From assembly GCF_025766255.1 (NCBI RefSeq), contig NW_026516743.1:124001-188000 (forward strand): a stretch of 64,000 bases of DNA, written 5' to 3'. The notes under the pieces are model-generated. The model was not told the DNA's origin and did not search any database. It saw only the letters and a program-made list of their open reading frames with translations. The number at the start of each line of letters is the position of its first letter. The stretch's first letter is position 1. Positions 1 through 10,553 of this stretch are shown here, one piece after another. The stretch comes from Zychaea mexicana (Eukaryota > Mucoromycota > Mucoromycetes > Mucorales > Lichtheimiaceae). The position numbers and the translations under genes were made by a program.

Positions 1-1016
1 AAGTTATCCCCCCTGCACACGCGTATGTTCAAGGCAAAAGCCGCCAGCAAGCTGAGGTATGCTGCTAACAGAATATTATGCCGCACAGCGTGTCACTCCT
101 TCCAGCGACGTGTTTATTGTTACTGCAACTGAGCTAATGGACTTTTTATGTTTTCAGCTTTGAAGACATTGGCAAAAGGATTGGACGCGATGAGGTTTAT
201 GTTGCCTCCATCTTTTATGGCCAGGTACATTCCTATGAACTGACGTGCAATTCTTTGTCACGACTCTTTTGGCGTCAATTGTACGCTCTTGCTCAAGCTA
301 TTCTGTACCTAATTTTATTGTTTTTGTACTAGGCCAAAGCGAGCGCAGGAGAATTGCAAAAATTATCAGCAGTGCTTAATCTTCCAGAAGCCCATCTCAA
401 AGAAGAATTAGGAGACCATTTCTATCCGGATAGAGGAGGGTAAGAGTAATGCTATCGGTCATACATGGAGGCGGCACAAGTGCGTGTGTATTCGTGGGAG
501 AAGGAAAATGGCCTAGAATCTTATTTTAGATCGCATTGTTCTCTACTATTAGCCTCATGTCCGTTCCACCTACGGATCCGGTGCTCTATCGACTCTATGA
601 AATCTTACAAGTATATGGCTATCCGTTGAAGGCTATCATCCATGAAAAGGTAAAGTGGAGAGGGGACATATTAATAGGCTTAGGATTAAAGCCTTCCGTG
701 CGTTGTTATCAACTAAATCTTCTGTTTCTATCATGCAGTTCGGAGATGGTAAGTTTTTCTACAGAAGCAAGCACCAGAGGATCTGGGATAACGTCTGAAT
801 GAGAAATATGGTTTTTGCATAGGTATCATGTCTGCCATTGATTTCACGGCAAAGGTGGAAAAGGTTGGTTGTAAATACAGAGATATTGTCACGATTATGG
901 AAACGGACATTGGATTAACCATTGGTCATGTTGAAATCTTATAGGAGGAGAACCCGAAGGGTGATCGGGTCAAGATTACGTTGGATGGAAAGTTCTTGCC
1001 ATACAATAAGTGGTAG
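1..1016 (+). CDS. CYN1: Cyanate hydratase (cyanase), 5' partial
   Basis: Cyanase converts cyanate and bicarbonate to ammonia and CO2, a cytosolic detoxification step. Seven exons can be joined by eye: up to 56, 158-224, 333-439, 553-649, 739-748, 823-863 and 945-1016. Recognisable blocks in order are [22 protein letters not shown] split over reading pieces, the linker ending in HFYPDRG, then [31 protein letters not shown] and the terminal [15 protein letters not shown]. The family's catalytic Arg and Glu fall in YRLYE and the catalytic Ser in IMSA. An ATG at 25 is in frame, but the frame is open to base 1, so the true start may lie outside the window. The donor of the last intron (GTTGGT at 864) is weak and is chosen only because it keeps the frame. 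Identity is secure; exon edges are predictions. Confidence 0.9.
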
Positions 1017-4000
1017 TTTCCTCTTTAATCTGCTTACTGCTACTTGGTTATTGCTTCGCTTAATGACACATATAATTGTCTCTCTCTTTTCTCTCTTGCA
1101 TAATAAACCGATCATAATCTTAATCATCTTGGTTGCAATTACTCGTTGTTTGTTTGCTGGATATGTTGGTATGTACACCACATACAAAGTTGAAAGTGGT
1201 TTTGGTAGAGCGCCAAGTGTTCATCCAACTATCTTTGATTACCATGTCGTCGCCATATTTGACATGTCTGTAAGAGCAGATGCCTCCTCAATGACTCTAT
1301 TGCTCGTCACGACGTCAAATAAGTGATGATTATCAGACTTTAAACTGTGCTTTCTCATTCTCTCCTTCATTATTATCCTCCTTTCTTCTCCATCTTCTCC
1401 TTCTGATTTCTGATTTCACAAACTTAAGATGAATTTAAACGGTAAGTCGCCCGTGCCCGCGAGTTTCTTTGCCATTTTTTTTAGTGTCATGGGTGAAAAA
1501 CCATGCGAATATAGGTCGCATTATGGGACTGACAACAACGGAGACCTCGACAGAAATACGGCGCGGTTTGATTGTGCAGCACGAACCACAATTATAAACT
1601 TGGCTTAACTCAAATCGACCGTTCTCTACATGTGTATGAACATGCATCTTCCTTTTAGTATATATAGTTGGAAGAAAGCATACTTTCTACTTTAAGTTGA
1701 TGAGTGTCACCAACATCTTCATAATGGATGTGAGTACTTGATGATGATCACTGCTGTTTTCCGATCATGCGATTAGATATCGCGAATGAGAACTTAAGCT
1801 CCAGCAACTTGTGTTGCGATACATCAGACACTGACTGCCTGGTACCGGAGTGCGACCGGCCCAGCCATACATTATACAATTTCTCAATTTGATGATCTCG
1901 TCGACATCCTCCTCCTTAGGGTGTCCTTTACTGGTACCATCTGGTCTATCCACGGCAATTAAAGCTCTCGATACCATCGTACATGACTAATAACATCATT
2001 ATCTTCATGTTTAGATGAGGTTGCTCGTTGGGTACTTCTCTCCTCTGGCATTCAACTTACTAATCTGTTTTTTATATTCGAGAATCACATCTACAGCAAG
2101 ATATTCCTTAGTCACATTATCAGTCGGCCCCAACGCCAGAGCCTAACATTATTCTTTATTATCGAGCATAATGAATTGACGATATCCATTCAAAGCTAGA
2201 CAGCAGCATTTACTTCAGTGTCTTTATGATCGTGTCAATATTAGTCGGTTGTGCCGTAATCGTTTTGATCTTTGAAATTTAAGAGGTCTAGACGATGTTT
2301 CTGAATAAATCAGACCGATCTGAATTGGAAATCGTCTGTATTGAAGCTCTTCACTTGGTGCCGAGTAATGGATCTCCTCACAAGCCTGGAACAAGTGTCG
2401 GCTTATCCCAATAGTCAAATCAACTAAAATGTCACCCTAACTTCCGAATGATTATACAGTAGTTCAAATAAAGATGGTAGCTGCTACAATAACCAAATGG
2501 GACTTGCTGATGTTAACGATTGCTGTTGCTCCTGTCGTGACCACTTATCCGTGGCGTTGTAATGCTTTTACACTTGTATTACGCAGAATTCGCGCTGTGG
2601 TAAAATTGTTCAGCATTGCATAATGGTGTTTGTTAGCATTGAAGTGGATTGGCCAGCATTGGGTACTATAAATGGAAAAAAGTCGAATTCGAGAATGCTC
2701 GACTAACAGCTGCAACAATTCTTTTAGTGATTGTATCATACCACTGTATTATCTTGTTTGCAGTGACGCTCTTCGCCAGCTCAAATGAGATGACCGTGCG
2801 CCAACAGGTCAGCGATACTTCATTTCAGAGTAAAATTGTTAGAATGGCAATAAAACAAAAGGACATACAGTACGTTGTCTTAGCGTCTAGGCTCCATCAA
2901 TTTCTTTTTTGATATCGATGCTATGCATGTACCATGCATGAAACACCAACTGTATCCCGTTCCATTAATACCTTCTTGCTGCAGGTGGAGCCTTGACTTG
3001 TTAGAATCGTTACTCAGTGATGTGTTCATCACAATATGATTTCTCTTCAGTTTTTATTGTCGTATATGACGGTAAAGATGTCGATTGATGATGATACTGA
3101 TAATGCATGAGCAAAAAGTCCTATAGCAAGGGCAAGTAAAAAGTTTTTAACACAAAGGTCAGCGAGCTCTTAAACTTCTTTCTTGCTCGTATTTGAAAAA
3201 GCCTTACAAGATCATAAAAGAGAATCAGCATATACATGACTACTGAGTACATATGCTGCTGTTCTTCGGTTGAACCGATGGGTATATAAGTCGCAAAAGC
3301 ATAACAGGTCATGGGAAGCTCGAGCACGCCAAAAGCTGCTTCTTGTGTTGATAATTCAGAACTACTCTTACTGAGCATTACGTCGAGTTCACCAGGAACG
3401 CCACAATCAAAAATCAGCGTCAGGCCTGTCATCCAGGTCACGGAAAACTCACGCTGCAACAGCGGCTCCTCGTACTACTACGCTCCCTTTCCGAGCTTCT
3501 AGCCGAGGCATGCGTCACCCGTGATTCCGATTGCTTCAAGTTCGTTTGCTTATTCAACCTCCTGCATGTGTCCTTCAAGTTGCGTGCGCGTTCATCTACT
3601 TATATATATACTGCCTCTAAACCGATAAAAACAGGTCTTACGAGAAGGTAAAAGGACAAAACTGCATTCTTCTTCAGAGAGAGTGTGTGTGGTAAAAGAC
3701 ACTAACGAGTAACAACGCTGACAGACCAGATATATAAACCATGGCTTTATTAGCACACGGCAGGATTATCTATCTTTGTTGTGGCGCGTATATGTTGTAT
3801 ACGCGATATCTTTTATGCGTTTTATCTGTATGGCGTTGCATATGAAACACAGCGCAATGCAGGAGTATGTACCCTAACAATAAAATGTCACAATAAGGGG
3901 AAGAAGGACAACCACCTTTTTTCCCTTGCCTCCTACGGGACCCGTAGTATCCTCTTCTTGACCGTGGCGTCGCGGCTCAATTCTTATATTGTAAGCGTGC

Positions 4001-4747
4001 ACAATCAACTTACTGCTATAGCTGAAGAATATTGACATCGTCGAGGCCTTTGGAAGTCTACCTAACCAGTAAAGCTACTTGCGTTGCTTAGAAGAAGGTC
4101 AACGCGTCAAGTGGATTGCCCGAACTTATATGCATGCCGACATTCAAGGGCAACGGCGGCGACATCCCTTTTCAACGGTATATGCCCCGACACGTAGCAA
4201 AATCCATCATCAAAAATGTCAACGCTCAATACAGATTGTACCGTCCCACAAGCTTTATAAAGTTTACAGAAATCAACTCTGTTATCATTGAACCGGGAAA
4301 GAAAAATCTAGAGAATTGGTTGCATTATTTCGCAAAGGGCAGCACAGCATTATTTTATTTTATGTATATACACGATCATATGCTCCTCTTTTCTACTCTC
4401 GAGCAAATCTCTCTTATTCTTGCAATACCACTTTGCTGATGTCGATATTCTGCATCTTTCCCTAAAACAGACACAGCGACACGCCTTTATTTCATCACTT
4501 GCCGCTAATCCTCCCTTTCTTGGTGCTCTTTATACCCCCTACCCCTATTGCCAATGATTGGCAGAACAATAAAACAATGTAAGCAACTAGTTAAATTCGC
4601 TATTGTAATATGTCTTTCTCTGTTATCGGTTGCTCTACTGCAATTACTACTGCTATAGATCAATATGATTGCGTACATGTTCAACAAAAAGAGGAATGTT
4701 TCGTTTTACGGTAGATCATGATACTTTTTTTCCGCTTCTTGAAGTGT
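1017..4747. other. Intergenic region without a supported gene
   Basis: Between the cyanase stop and the minus-strand gene ending at 4748 I see only short open frames without recognisable domains or a convincing splice pattern. Examples are 1765-1977 (-), 2649-2912 (+), which has a hydrophobic stretch, and 3121-3459 (-), which has one candidate membrane segment. None is annotated as a gene except the weak candidate at 4116-4439. Confidence 0.5.
4116..4439 (+). CDS. Possible small hypothetical protein
   Basis: This 107-codon open frame has a fairly protein-like first half (residues 8-60, including FQRYMPRHVAKSIIKNV and NAQYRLYRP). The tail is hydrophobic and low quality and may be read-through past a missed splice site. 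I do not recognise the family. An overlapping frame (4079-4291) is open over the same bases, so the assignment is weak. No upstream exon could be tied to it. Confidence 0.18.
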   Translation: MPELICMPTFKGNGGDIPFQRYMPRHVAKSIIKNVNAQYRLYRPTSFIKFTEINSVIIEPGKKNLENWLHYFAKGSTALFYFMYIHDHMLLFSTLEQISLILAIPLC

Positions 4748-6363
4748 CTACGACGAAGTGCTTGCTTCTTTTCCTTTATCCTTTTTTTCTACTTCTTCTT
4801 TCGTTGTCGACGACGAAGTTGCTTCTTCTTTGTCCTTCTCCTCTTTTTCTTCTTCTGTTGTCGACGATGAACTTGCTTCTTCTTTATCCTTCTCCTCCTT
4901 TTCTTCTTCCGTTGTCGACGATGAACTTGCTTCTTCTTGATCCTTCTCTTCTGTTTCTTCTTCCGTTGTCGACGACGAAGTTGCTTCTTCTTTGTCCTTC
5001 TCTGTTTCTTCTTTTTCTTCTTCCGTGTAATTGTCGTCACTTCTGATTTCTCCCGCTTCATCTTCTTGTATCTGTCGCTAAAAAAGAATCCAAACTGTTG
5101 GTCCATATAGTCTCACCAGAAACTCAAAATGTTATAGATTACATACTTGATTTAGATGATATTCAGCCTGTCGGGTTTCGAGAGCGATTAATGCTTGACG
5201 CATTCCCTATACGTTTGAGTAACAGATACACGAAATATAGTTAGAATGAAAAAGAATAGTGACTTTGGTATCATTGACCCTGTCTGCTGAAAAACAACTG
5301 ATCGCCACTCATTCCCCCCTCCACCAATAGCAGCCAATAATTTAGACATTCACATATATTGCGATCGCTTCTGATGAGAAATGCTTACCTGAAGTTCGAC
5401 AGTGAGTGTGTTCCGCAGGTCCCTAACCATTTCATCGGTGTGCTCTCGCTGGTTGCCGAGAGTTGTGACAATTGCATCGATGCGCACTCGCTGGTCGCCG
5501 AGAGCTGTGAGAATTGCATCGGTATGCTCTCGCTGATTGCCGAGAGTTTTGATAATGATTTCAAGCTAGCAGTAGTAAAAAGAAGGGACAATGACGAATT
5601 CCCGGGCTTGCATTAGTCATACACTACTATACTGTCTATTCCAAAAGATTTCTCCACATCATGAAACCAATGCCAGCGCAAAAAGGGGAGCTTCTTTTTT
5701 TACCTCTTCCGTTATTGTTAACGGTTCAATTCCTTCTATTGTATTATTTTGAGCCCCGGCCGCTGAAGACGGTCCAGGAGCTGCTGCTGATGATGTGTCA
5801 ATAGCGGTACCAGGCGTAGTAGAGGAGGTTGCGGGAATGAGTGATGGCATTGTTGTTCGTATTGTTTCTACTGTGCGTTGAAAAGCCGATAAAGCGTAAG
5901 AAATGGAGACATGGAACACGGCGAGAAAGAGGACGGACAAGGCAAAACAAGAAGCCAGGATGATGCACAGGATGAGAATGATGGACAGGATGTGAAATAA
6001 ATGTTCGTGTTCTTGCATCTGGCGCTCTACCCACATCATAGGGTTGGAGAAAAAACTGGGTGAGGGTAAGGTGGGCAGTAACCACCCGAGAAGGCGATCC
6101 CAAAAGGCGGATAGCGACCACACCGACGACGTTTTCATATCACTGAAGGCAAGAATACTCGTGAAGCTGACGATAATGTTGATGATGATGTTGATGTAGT
6201 TCTTGGTGAGAGGGTAGACTTTACTTTTCAGATTTTGATTTGAACAGATCTCTTTATATAGTCTTCTTCCTACATGGAATTGCTCGAGAACAAGCGCGTA
6301 AATCATGCCGCTCATTGATTTTGTGGCGGTCCTAAAATAGGAAGTTGTTATCCTTTCATTCAT
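4748..6363 (-). CDS. Uncharacterised membrane protein with coiled-coil repeats and acidic repeat tail
   Basis: Four exons join in phase with good splice sites: 6363-5704, 5565-5389, 5206-5147 and 5077-4748, giving about 408 residues. Exon 1 (220 aa) has hydrophobic segments near residues 58-75 and 125-150, then a Ser/Thr/Ala/Pro-rich linker. Exons 2-3 encode an amphipathic, probably coiled-coil stretch built from an approximately 18-residue repeat with cores TLGNQREHTDAI, ALGDQRVRIDAI and TLGNQREHTDEM. Exon 4 encodes about five acidic repeats of the type EEASSSSTTEEEKEEKDK, then ends in STSS. Total length, domains and order match no family I can name. A membrane-anchored scaffold is a reasonable inference, but function is unknown. 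The lysine/arginine-rich frames over exon 4 are shadows of this reading. Confidence 0.72.
4806..5030 (-). repeat. 54-bp coding tandem repeat in the acidic tail
   Basis: GTCGAC recurs exactly every 54 bp (at about 4806, 4860, 4914 and 4968), and the sequence between is a TTC/TCT-rich near-copy. On the minus strand each unit is 18 codons of Glu/Lys/Asp followed by Ser/Thr. The period is a multiple of three, so copy-number change would keep the frame. Confidence 0.8.
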
Positions 6364-7076
6364 TGTTCCTCTTCTTCCCTAGGACCTATCTTTTCGACCG
6401 CTATTGTTAGTGAGCAAAGAAACCCATCAACCTCCTTTGGGATTTAAATGAACAAATATAAAGTGGTCTCCTTCTTTATGCACATCTATTCTTTGTATGT
6501 TATAGAAAAATAACAATAAATGTATTACAACAAAGAGCAAGAATCAGCAGTACATAGCGGAGCTAGCAGCCGAATCTATTTTTGTTTGTTTAACGATGCC
6601 GTTCAGAACCATGACGGAGTGTGCTGCTGTCTTCACACCATATGTTTTGACGCTCAATTTCGAAATACGTGCATGTGGTGGGAAAGCCCCATTATGCAGC
6701 AGCCAACGTTTCCATGCTCCGCTTTCCTTGTATAAAAATAAAATGGAGATAGTAGGTGGCGAAGAAGCATATGAATTTTATTTTGCTAGAAAGGTAGAAT
6801 ATAGAAGCACCTTTTTTTATAAAAGATAAGAGTGTGCAGTGATTGGGTCAGGGGGGGTTTTTTTTTGGATATTTTTTTTGGCAGGCTCTCTGGCTCATCC
6901 GCTGTGGTTGCATTTACGGCAGGGTAAAATAGCAATCACTTTGACATTGGATCAGGAAGAAAATTACAAATGATTTCCCGGGAGTTGTTCTCGTCGTTGT
7001 TAACGTCACAGAGATAATGTATCAGCTTAAATCCGTTGACGGTAACGTGCGTCAGTGAGGGTAGCTGAATAAAGAG
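6364..7076. other. Intergenic region
   Basis: No supported gene. The short frames at 6520-6829 have no recognisable domain. There are poly-T/poly-G runs at 6850-6890. The segment holds the 5' side of the minus-strand gene and the upstream side of the PD-(D/E)XK-like ORF. Confidence 0.5.
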
Positions 7077-7940
7077 ATGTTATCGTTGGTGGCATACTGT
7101 AGAAGCATGAAAAAGGGAGATAAAGACAATTTCGAGATCGTTGATCTGGCATCCAAACTGCGTGCTGATATGCTGGATTGTAGTATCACTTCACGTAGTT
7201 TGCTTGCATTTGCTTCGATTACGCTTTGGTCATGCTACAGGAAGCTTGTCGTAACAGTATCTCAACTTTTGCTCAGCTTGCCCGTTGATCCAACCAATGC
7301 AGTCATAAAGGAAGCCGAGTTGATCACGGGATACTTAATGCCAGCTTTGAAAACGCTCTTTGACGACGATGGAAAGCATATTCGTATGCGTTGGATGGCG
7401 ACGGAACCCCTTGACGGAAGCAAAAGCACAATTGCCAGCAGATGGCCGGATTGTCTTATAACCATGTACCCTGAAGACACAGACGATGGCGTGAACATCG
7501 GATATGGGGAGGCCAAGCGAGAAAGCGAACGACGAAACCATTACCTGATCAACCAGGATCTGATTCGCCTTGCATTGTTCACGAAAAAAACCGTCGACGA
7601 TACAAGCTTTGATACCAGCGCTTCACTAGCCATCCATGCTATTGGTGCCACTTTGACCTTCTATTTGCTCAAGATTCAAGCGGATGGCCTATATATCATG
7701 ACCGAATTGGCCCATCTGGATGTTCCCATGGCTGTGTCCGAGATCCCTTCTTTCCTTACCAAGTTCACAACCTTGAAAAATGTCATCCATGCCTTTCTCA
7801 ATGAATGCATTCCAAAGGCAACTGATACCGCTGCCTACCCTCAATCTTGGACTCGTCCTTTCTTGTCACCAAGTGATGAAGCGTTAATTTTGACCAAGAA
7901 AAACAGAAAACGCAGGAATCACTCTGGCTACGATCCCTAA
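7077..7940 (+). CDS. PD-(D/E)XK nuclease-like hypothetical protein
   Basis: Single uninterrupted frame of 287 codons. Residues about 122-150 carry the order expected of a PD-(D/E)XK fold: SRWPDCLITMYPE, then IGYGEAK, so a Pro-Asp followed 20-30 residues later by Glu-Ala-Lys. This is followed by a helix-rich region (NQDLIRLALFTKKTVD, SLAIHAIGATLTFYLLKIQ). A basic tail (LTKKNRKRRNH) could be a nuclear localisation signal. Similar ORFs are, from general knowledge, multi-copy in Mucorales and usually annotated as hypothetical. The N-terminus may be incomplete, because the first residues are ordinary and an upstream exon could be missed. Nuclease activity is inferred only from the motif; a transposon-related or domesticated role is possible. 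Confidence 0.6.
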   Translation: MLSLVAYCRSMKKGDKDNFEIVDLASKLRADMLDCSITSRSLLAFASITLWSCYRKLVVTVSQLLLSLPVDPTNAVIKEAELITGYLMPALKTLFDDDGKHIRMRWMATEPLDGSKSTIASRWPDCLITMYPEDTDDGVNIGYGEAKRESERRNHYLINQDLIRLALFTKKTVDDTSFDTSASLAIHAIGATLTFYLLKIQADGLYIMTELAHLDVPMAVSEIPSFLTKFTTLKNVIHAFLNECIPKATDTAAYPQSWTRPFLSPSDEALILTKKNRKRRNHSGYDP

Positions 7941-8167
7941 AGCTTGATTTCTTTATATTCTCTTTTGTCGTGCTTATGTATTTTCATACAATTGAACATA
8001 CATTACTTGTGGTTTCTGGTGTAATTTTGGTTATTTTGTTTCAAGCTGATTACGGTTAAGTTTACTTTGATTGGCTGGAGAAAAATCAAAAGAAAGTAAT
8101 CACCGGACATTTTTGTGGTCTTTCTTCTTTGTTCATTAACATCATTATCTGCAAATGGGTACCCGGG

Positions 8168-8347
8168 ACTAGAGTGGGCGGGCTTCTTTGTCTGTCTCCT
8201 GACAATAGCCGTAGTTTGCTGCAAGGCAAGCTACCGTGGTCGAGGAATCATTCTGAGTTGACTTGATTGCCCACCTTTGTGGGTGATGACAATAGCCTGA
8301 TCTTCACACTTTGTGGAGTGACCGTGGTCGCCAGTTTGATAGTGTCT
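8168..8347. repeat. Hairpin-rich repeat, copy 1 (candidate structured RNA)
   Basis: First of two direct copies, period 203 bp. It contains a stem GTAGTTTGC/GCAAGCTAC (8211-8219 with 8226-8234), a stem CCCAC/GTGGG with loop CTTT (8270-8283) and a stem CTTCAC/GTGGAG (8302-8318). The first and third stems are each framed by the same boxes, TGACAATAGCC before and ACCGTGGTCG after. The boxes are constant while the stem sequences differ, which is what an RNA fold would show. Strand of any transcript is unknown. Confidence 0.7.
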
Positions 8348-8370
8348 CCATTTGTATAGTGAGAACCAGG

Positions 8371-8550
8371 ACTAGAGCGGACGGGCATCTTTACCTGTCT
8401 CCTGACAATAGCCGTAGCTTGCTGCAAGGCAAGCTACCGTGGTCGAGGAATCATTCTGAGTTGACTTGATTGCCCACCTTTGTGGGTGATGACAATAGCC
8501 TGATCTTCACACTTTGTGGAGTGACCGTGGTCGCCAGTTTGATAGTGTCT
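8371..8550. repeat. Hairpin-rich repeat, copy 2 (candidate structured RNA)
   Basis: Second copy, near-identical from TGACAATAGCC onwards. One difference turns the T-G pair of the first stem in copy 1 into a C-G pair (GTAGCTTGC/GCAAGCTAC). The first 25 bases differ more, but still allow GACGGG to pair with CCTGTC. The 23-bp spacer between copies (8348-8370) is unrelated to the rest. No ORF crosses the pair. Confidence 0.7.
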
Positions 8551-8980
8551 TGCTTTTGTTGATGGTGTATTGAACATTGCTGGTTAATCTCACTTTTTTA
8601 AGTTTTTTGACTATGTCCCTCGTTTCTTCCGAACCGTTTCAACAATCCAGTTGCTTGCGGCAAGTAATCTTTGGATGAACGTCCTCGACGCCAACTATTG
8701 CAGTTGATTGTCTGTCTATCATGTTCTTGGGTTTTTGGAAATAGTATTGTACTTACAGTATTTACTTCCTTTTTTCAGGTAAATATATGCTATGACCGTT
8801 CACAAGATATATCCCAAATACCTGCTACTGTATTTTGTTATTTTGTCATTTCGCTTTCCAACCCTGTGTATGGTTTGTCCACTGCCCTGCTTACCTACAA
8901 TCTGTGGTTTCTTATCACACAAGTGTGCCAATGATTTTGACATAAATTTTTGCTTATGACAACTTGAACTTTTTTTCTAA
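8551..8980. other. Intergenic region
   Basis: An 87-codon frame at 8671-8934 is hydrophobic and cysteine-containing but has no recognisable family or start context. I see nothing else between the hairpin repeats and the minisatellite. Confidence 0.45.
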
Positions 8981-9217
8981 ACGGTGTAGACGGTGTAAAC
9001 GGTGTAAACGGTGTAAACGGTGCATACGGTGTAAACGGTGTAGACGGTGTAAACGGTGTAAACGGTGTAAACGGTGTAAACGGTGTAGACGGTGTAAACG
9101 GTGTAGACGGTGTAAACGGTGTAAACGGTGTAAACGGTGTAGACGGTGTAAACGGTGTAAACGGTGTAAACGGTGTAAACGGTGTAGACGGTGTAAACGG
9201 TGTAAACGGTGTAAACG
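8981..9217. repeat. 9-bp minisatellite (GGTGTAAAC)n, left array
   Basis: About 26 units of GGTGTAAAC with the variant GGTGTAGAC. All three frames on both strands stay open because the unit is 9 bp without stops, which creates artificial ORFs (Thr-Val-Tyr, Pro-Phe-Thr and Arg-Cys-Lys repeats). The array runs directly into the promoter-like cassette at 9218. Confidence 0.95.
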
Positions 9218-9398
9218 GAGTCAACCTCTGATTGGCTGACCCAAGTACCGGTTTGTCCGTCTGTCCGAAACGCTTCTCGTTGCCATAGCAACCGTGCAAA
9301 CCACTACAGCATTGTTCATTATATCACACCCCCTCTCAATTTACGTTTATAAATTAAAGTATACTTTGACGCTTCTGCCCCATAAAGAGTCTCACTTA
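9218..9398 (+). promoter_or_regulatory. Promoter-like cassette, left copy
   Basis: About 180 bp nearly identical to 12099-12280. It contains ATTGG (an inverted CCAAT), an X-box-like dyad GTTGCCATAGCAAC (9279-9292) and an AT-rich stretch. The TATA-like element of the right copy is changed here to CATAAA. Read on the plus strand it points towards 9541-10553, where the gene copy is antisense. Confidence 0.55.
9279..9292. promoter_or_regulatory. X-box-like dyad, left cassette
   Basis: GTTGCCATAGCAAC matches the dyad form of RFX/X-box sites (GTTGCCATGGCAAC) with one mismatch. In the right cassette the same site is a perfect palindrome. Confidence 0.45.
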
Positions 9399-9540
9399 TA
9401 AAAACATGACACCAAGATACAGAAAGGAAGCATAAGGAAAGGGACACGCCATCCAATATAAAGATAATTTTTTTTATTCAAAGCCGAGATGATATGCAAC
9501 TTGAAGGAGGTATGCGGCATACTTGATATCAGAGGTAGAT

Positions 9541-10553
9541 TCATTTTTTTATTGAATTGCGATAGAAATATCGAATGCTTTCATCTGTTGAAAAACGCTT
9601 GCAAAGATTTTTTTCATGGGCCAATTCCAAACAGCGCACCCAATTCATTTTGCCCACCAGCTTCTTGCGGAAGCTGATGATGAATTGCAGATCGTCATGC
9701 TTGTCAGAATCTTCTGCTGCGGTTTTCTTGACGCTGCAGCTTGGTAAAGGCTCAAGCGAGCTGTCACTGTCGTCATCATCCACATATTTTCGTTTGGCCG
9801 CATGGTTGAATTCCAGTGCACGTGACACGATTCTTTTTGCCTTGAGCGAGCCAGAGACGTTTTCAAGGGAAGCAGCCACCTTATGCAACAACTTTTCATT
9901 GTTACTGCAAATCGCATCAACAACATGTACCAAATCTTCTTTTTGTACAGTTTCCATATCAATGCACTCCATGGCCAGCCGATACAACGTTCGTACTGTC
10001 GAATGTTCAGGATGAGAATGACCATACAAGGTGGGCGATTGTTCAATCAGAAACATCGACAATGCCTGTAAAGATGATACGTTGGCATCGACTTCTCAGC
10101 ACGATAGGCTTGGCTTTGACACAAGATAACAGCTCTTCGCCCAGAAATCAGAGCACAGAATACGCTGCATCTATGGTTTACCATCGACAGGTGTGAACTT
10201 GGTGATAAACGTCAACGGAGAGAGTTTATCAATGCAAAATACCATCACCAACGGATAGGATTTGTACACTTGTTTGGCGTTTTGACTGTATTTGAACAAT
10301 CGTTCCATAGAAGCTTCATTCACGATGGCTTGTACCTCGATCAGAATTGGTGGCAATGAGTTTTGAATGCCCAGACAAGGGACATACAGAATATCGCTAC
10401 GGGAGCCATTGTCCCATTCAGTGGTTGCGGTAGTATAAGTTCCTTTTGGGACATTCAACAGATCCGAGGTGATAATGTCTATGGCCGTTGATGTTTTTAG
10501 GATTGCTTTGCTCAATAGATCCGCTCCAGGCAACTGATCCGGTGGCAAGGGCG
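9541..10553 (-). pseudogene. Decayed PD-(D/E)XK-like gene, inverted left copy
   Basis: Minus-strand relative of 12345-13352. The first part (10548-10171) has SDILYVP followed by PPILIEVQAIVNEA, the Asp...Glu-x-Gln order of one PD-(D/E)XK branch. It ends at a TAG after DGKP at the same codon as the right copy. The reading continues as MQRILCSDFWAKSCYLVSK, meets another stop, then runs as a 173-codon frame (10062-9541) with a KYVDDDDSDSSLEPLPSC segment that is deleted in the right copy. The N-terminal exon is absent: at about 10553 the sequence switches to an unrelated zinc-finger gene. The shared TAG suggests damage before duplication, probably TGG to TAG. Function is inferred from the motif only. 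Confidence 0.7.

Noticed and set aside
3121..3459. 112-codon minus-strand membrane protein
   Set aside because: One hydrophobic stretch only, no homology recognised, and a plus-strand frame is open over part of it.
4789..5106. Lys/Arg-rich minus-strand protein and Leu-rich plus-strand proteins over the acidic repeat
   Set aside because: They are shifted frames of the 54-bp coding repeat; the Glu/Ser frame joins in phase with upstream exons.
8168..8550. C/D-box snoRNA or tRNA pair
   Set aside because: A TGATGA-like word is present, but no matching D box with a terminal stem, and no A/B box spacing typical of tRNA.
8981..9217. CRISPR-like array
   Set aside because: Units are contiguous 9-mers without spacers, and the genome is eukaryotic.
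8895..9299. Long open frames encoding Pro-Phe-Thr, Thr-Val-Tyr or Arg-Cys-Lys repeats
   Set aside because: They arise because the 9-bp minisatellite has no stop in any frame; all six frames are open and none has codon-like variation.
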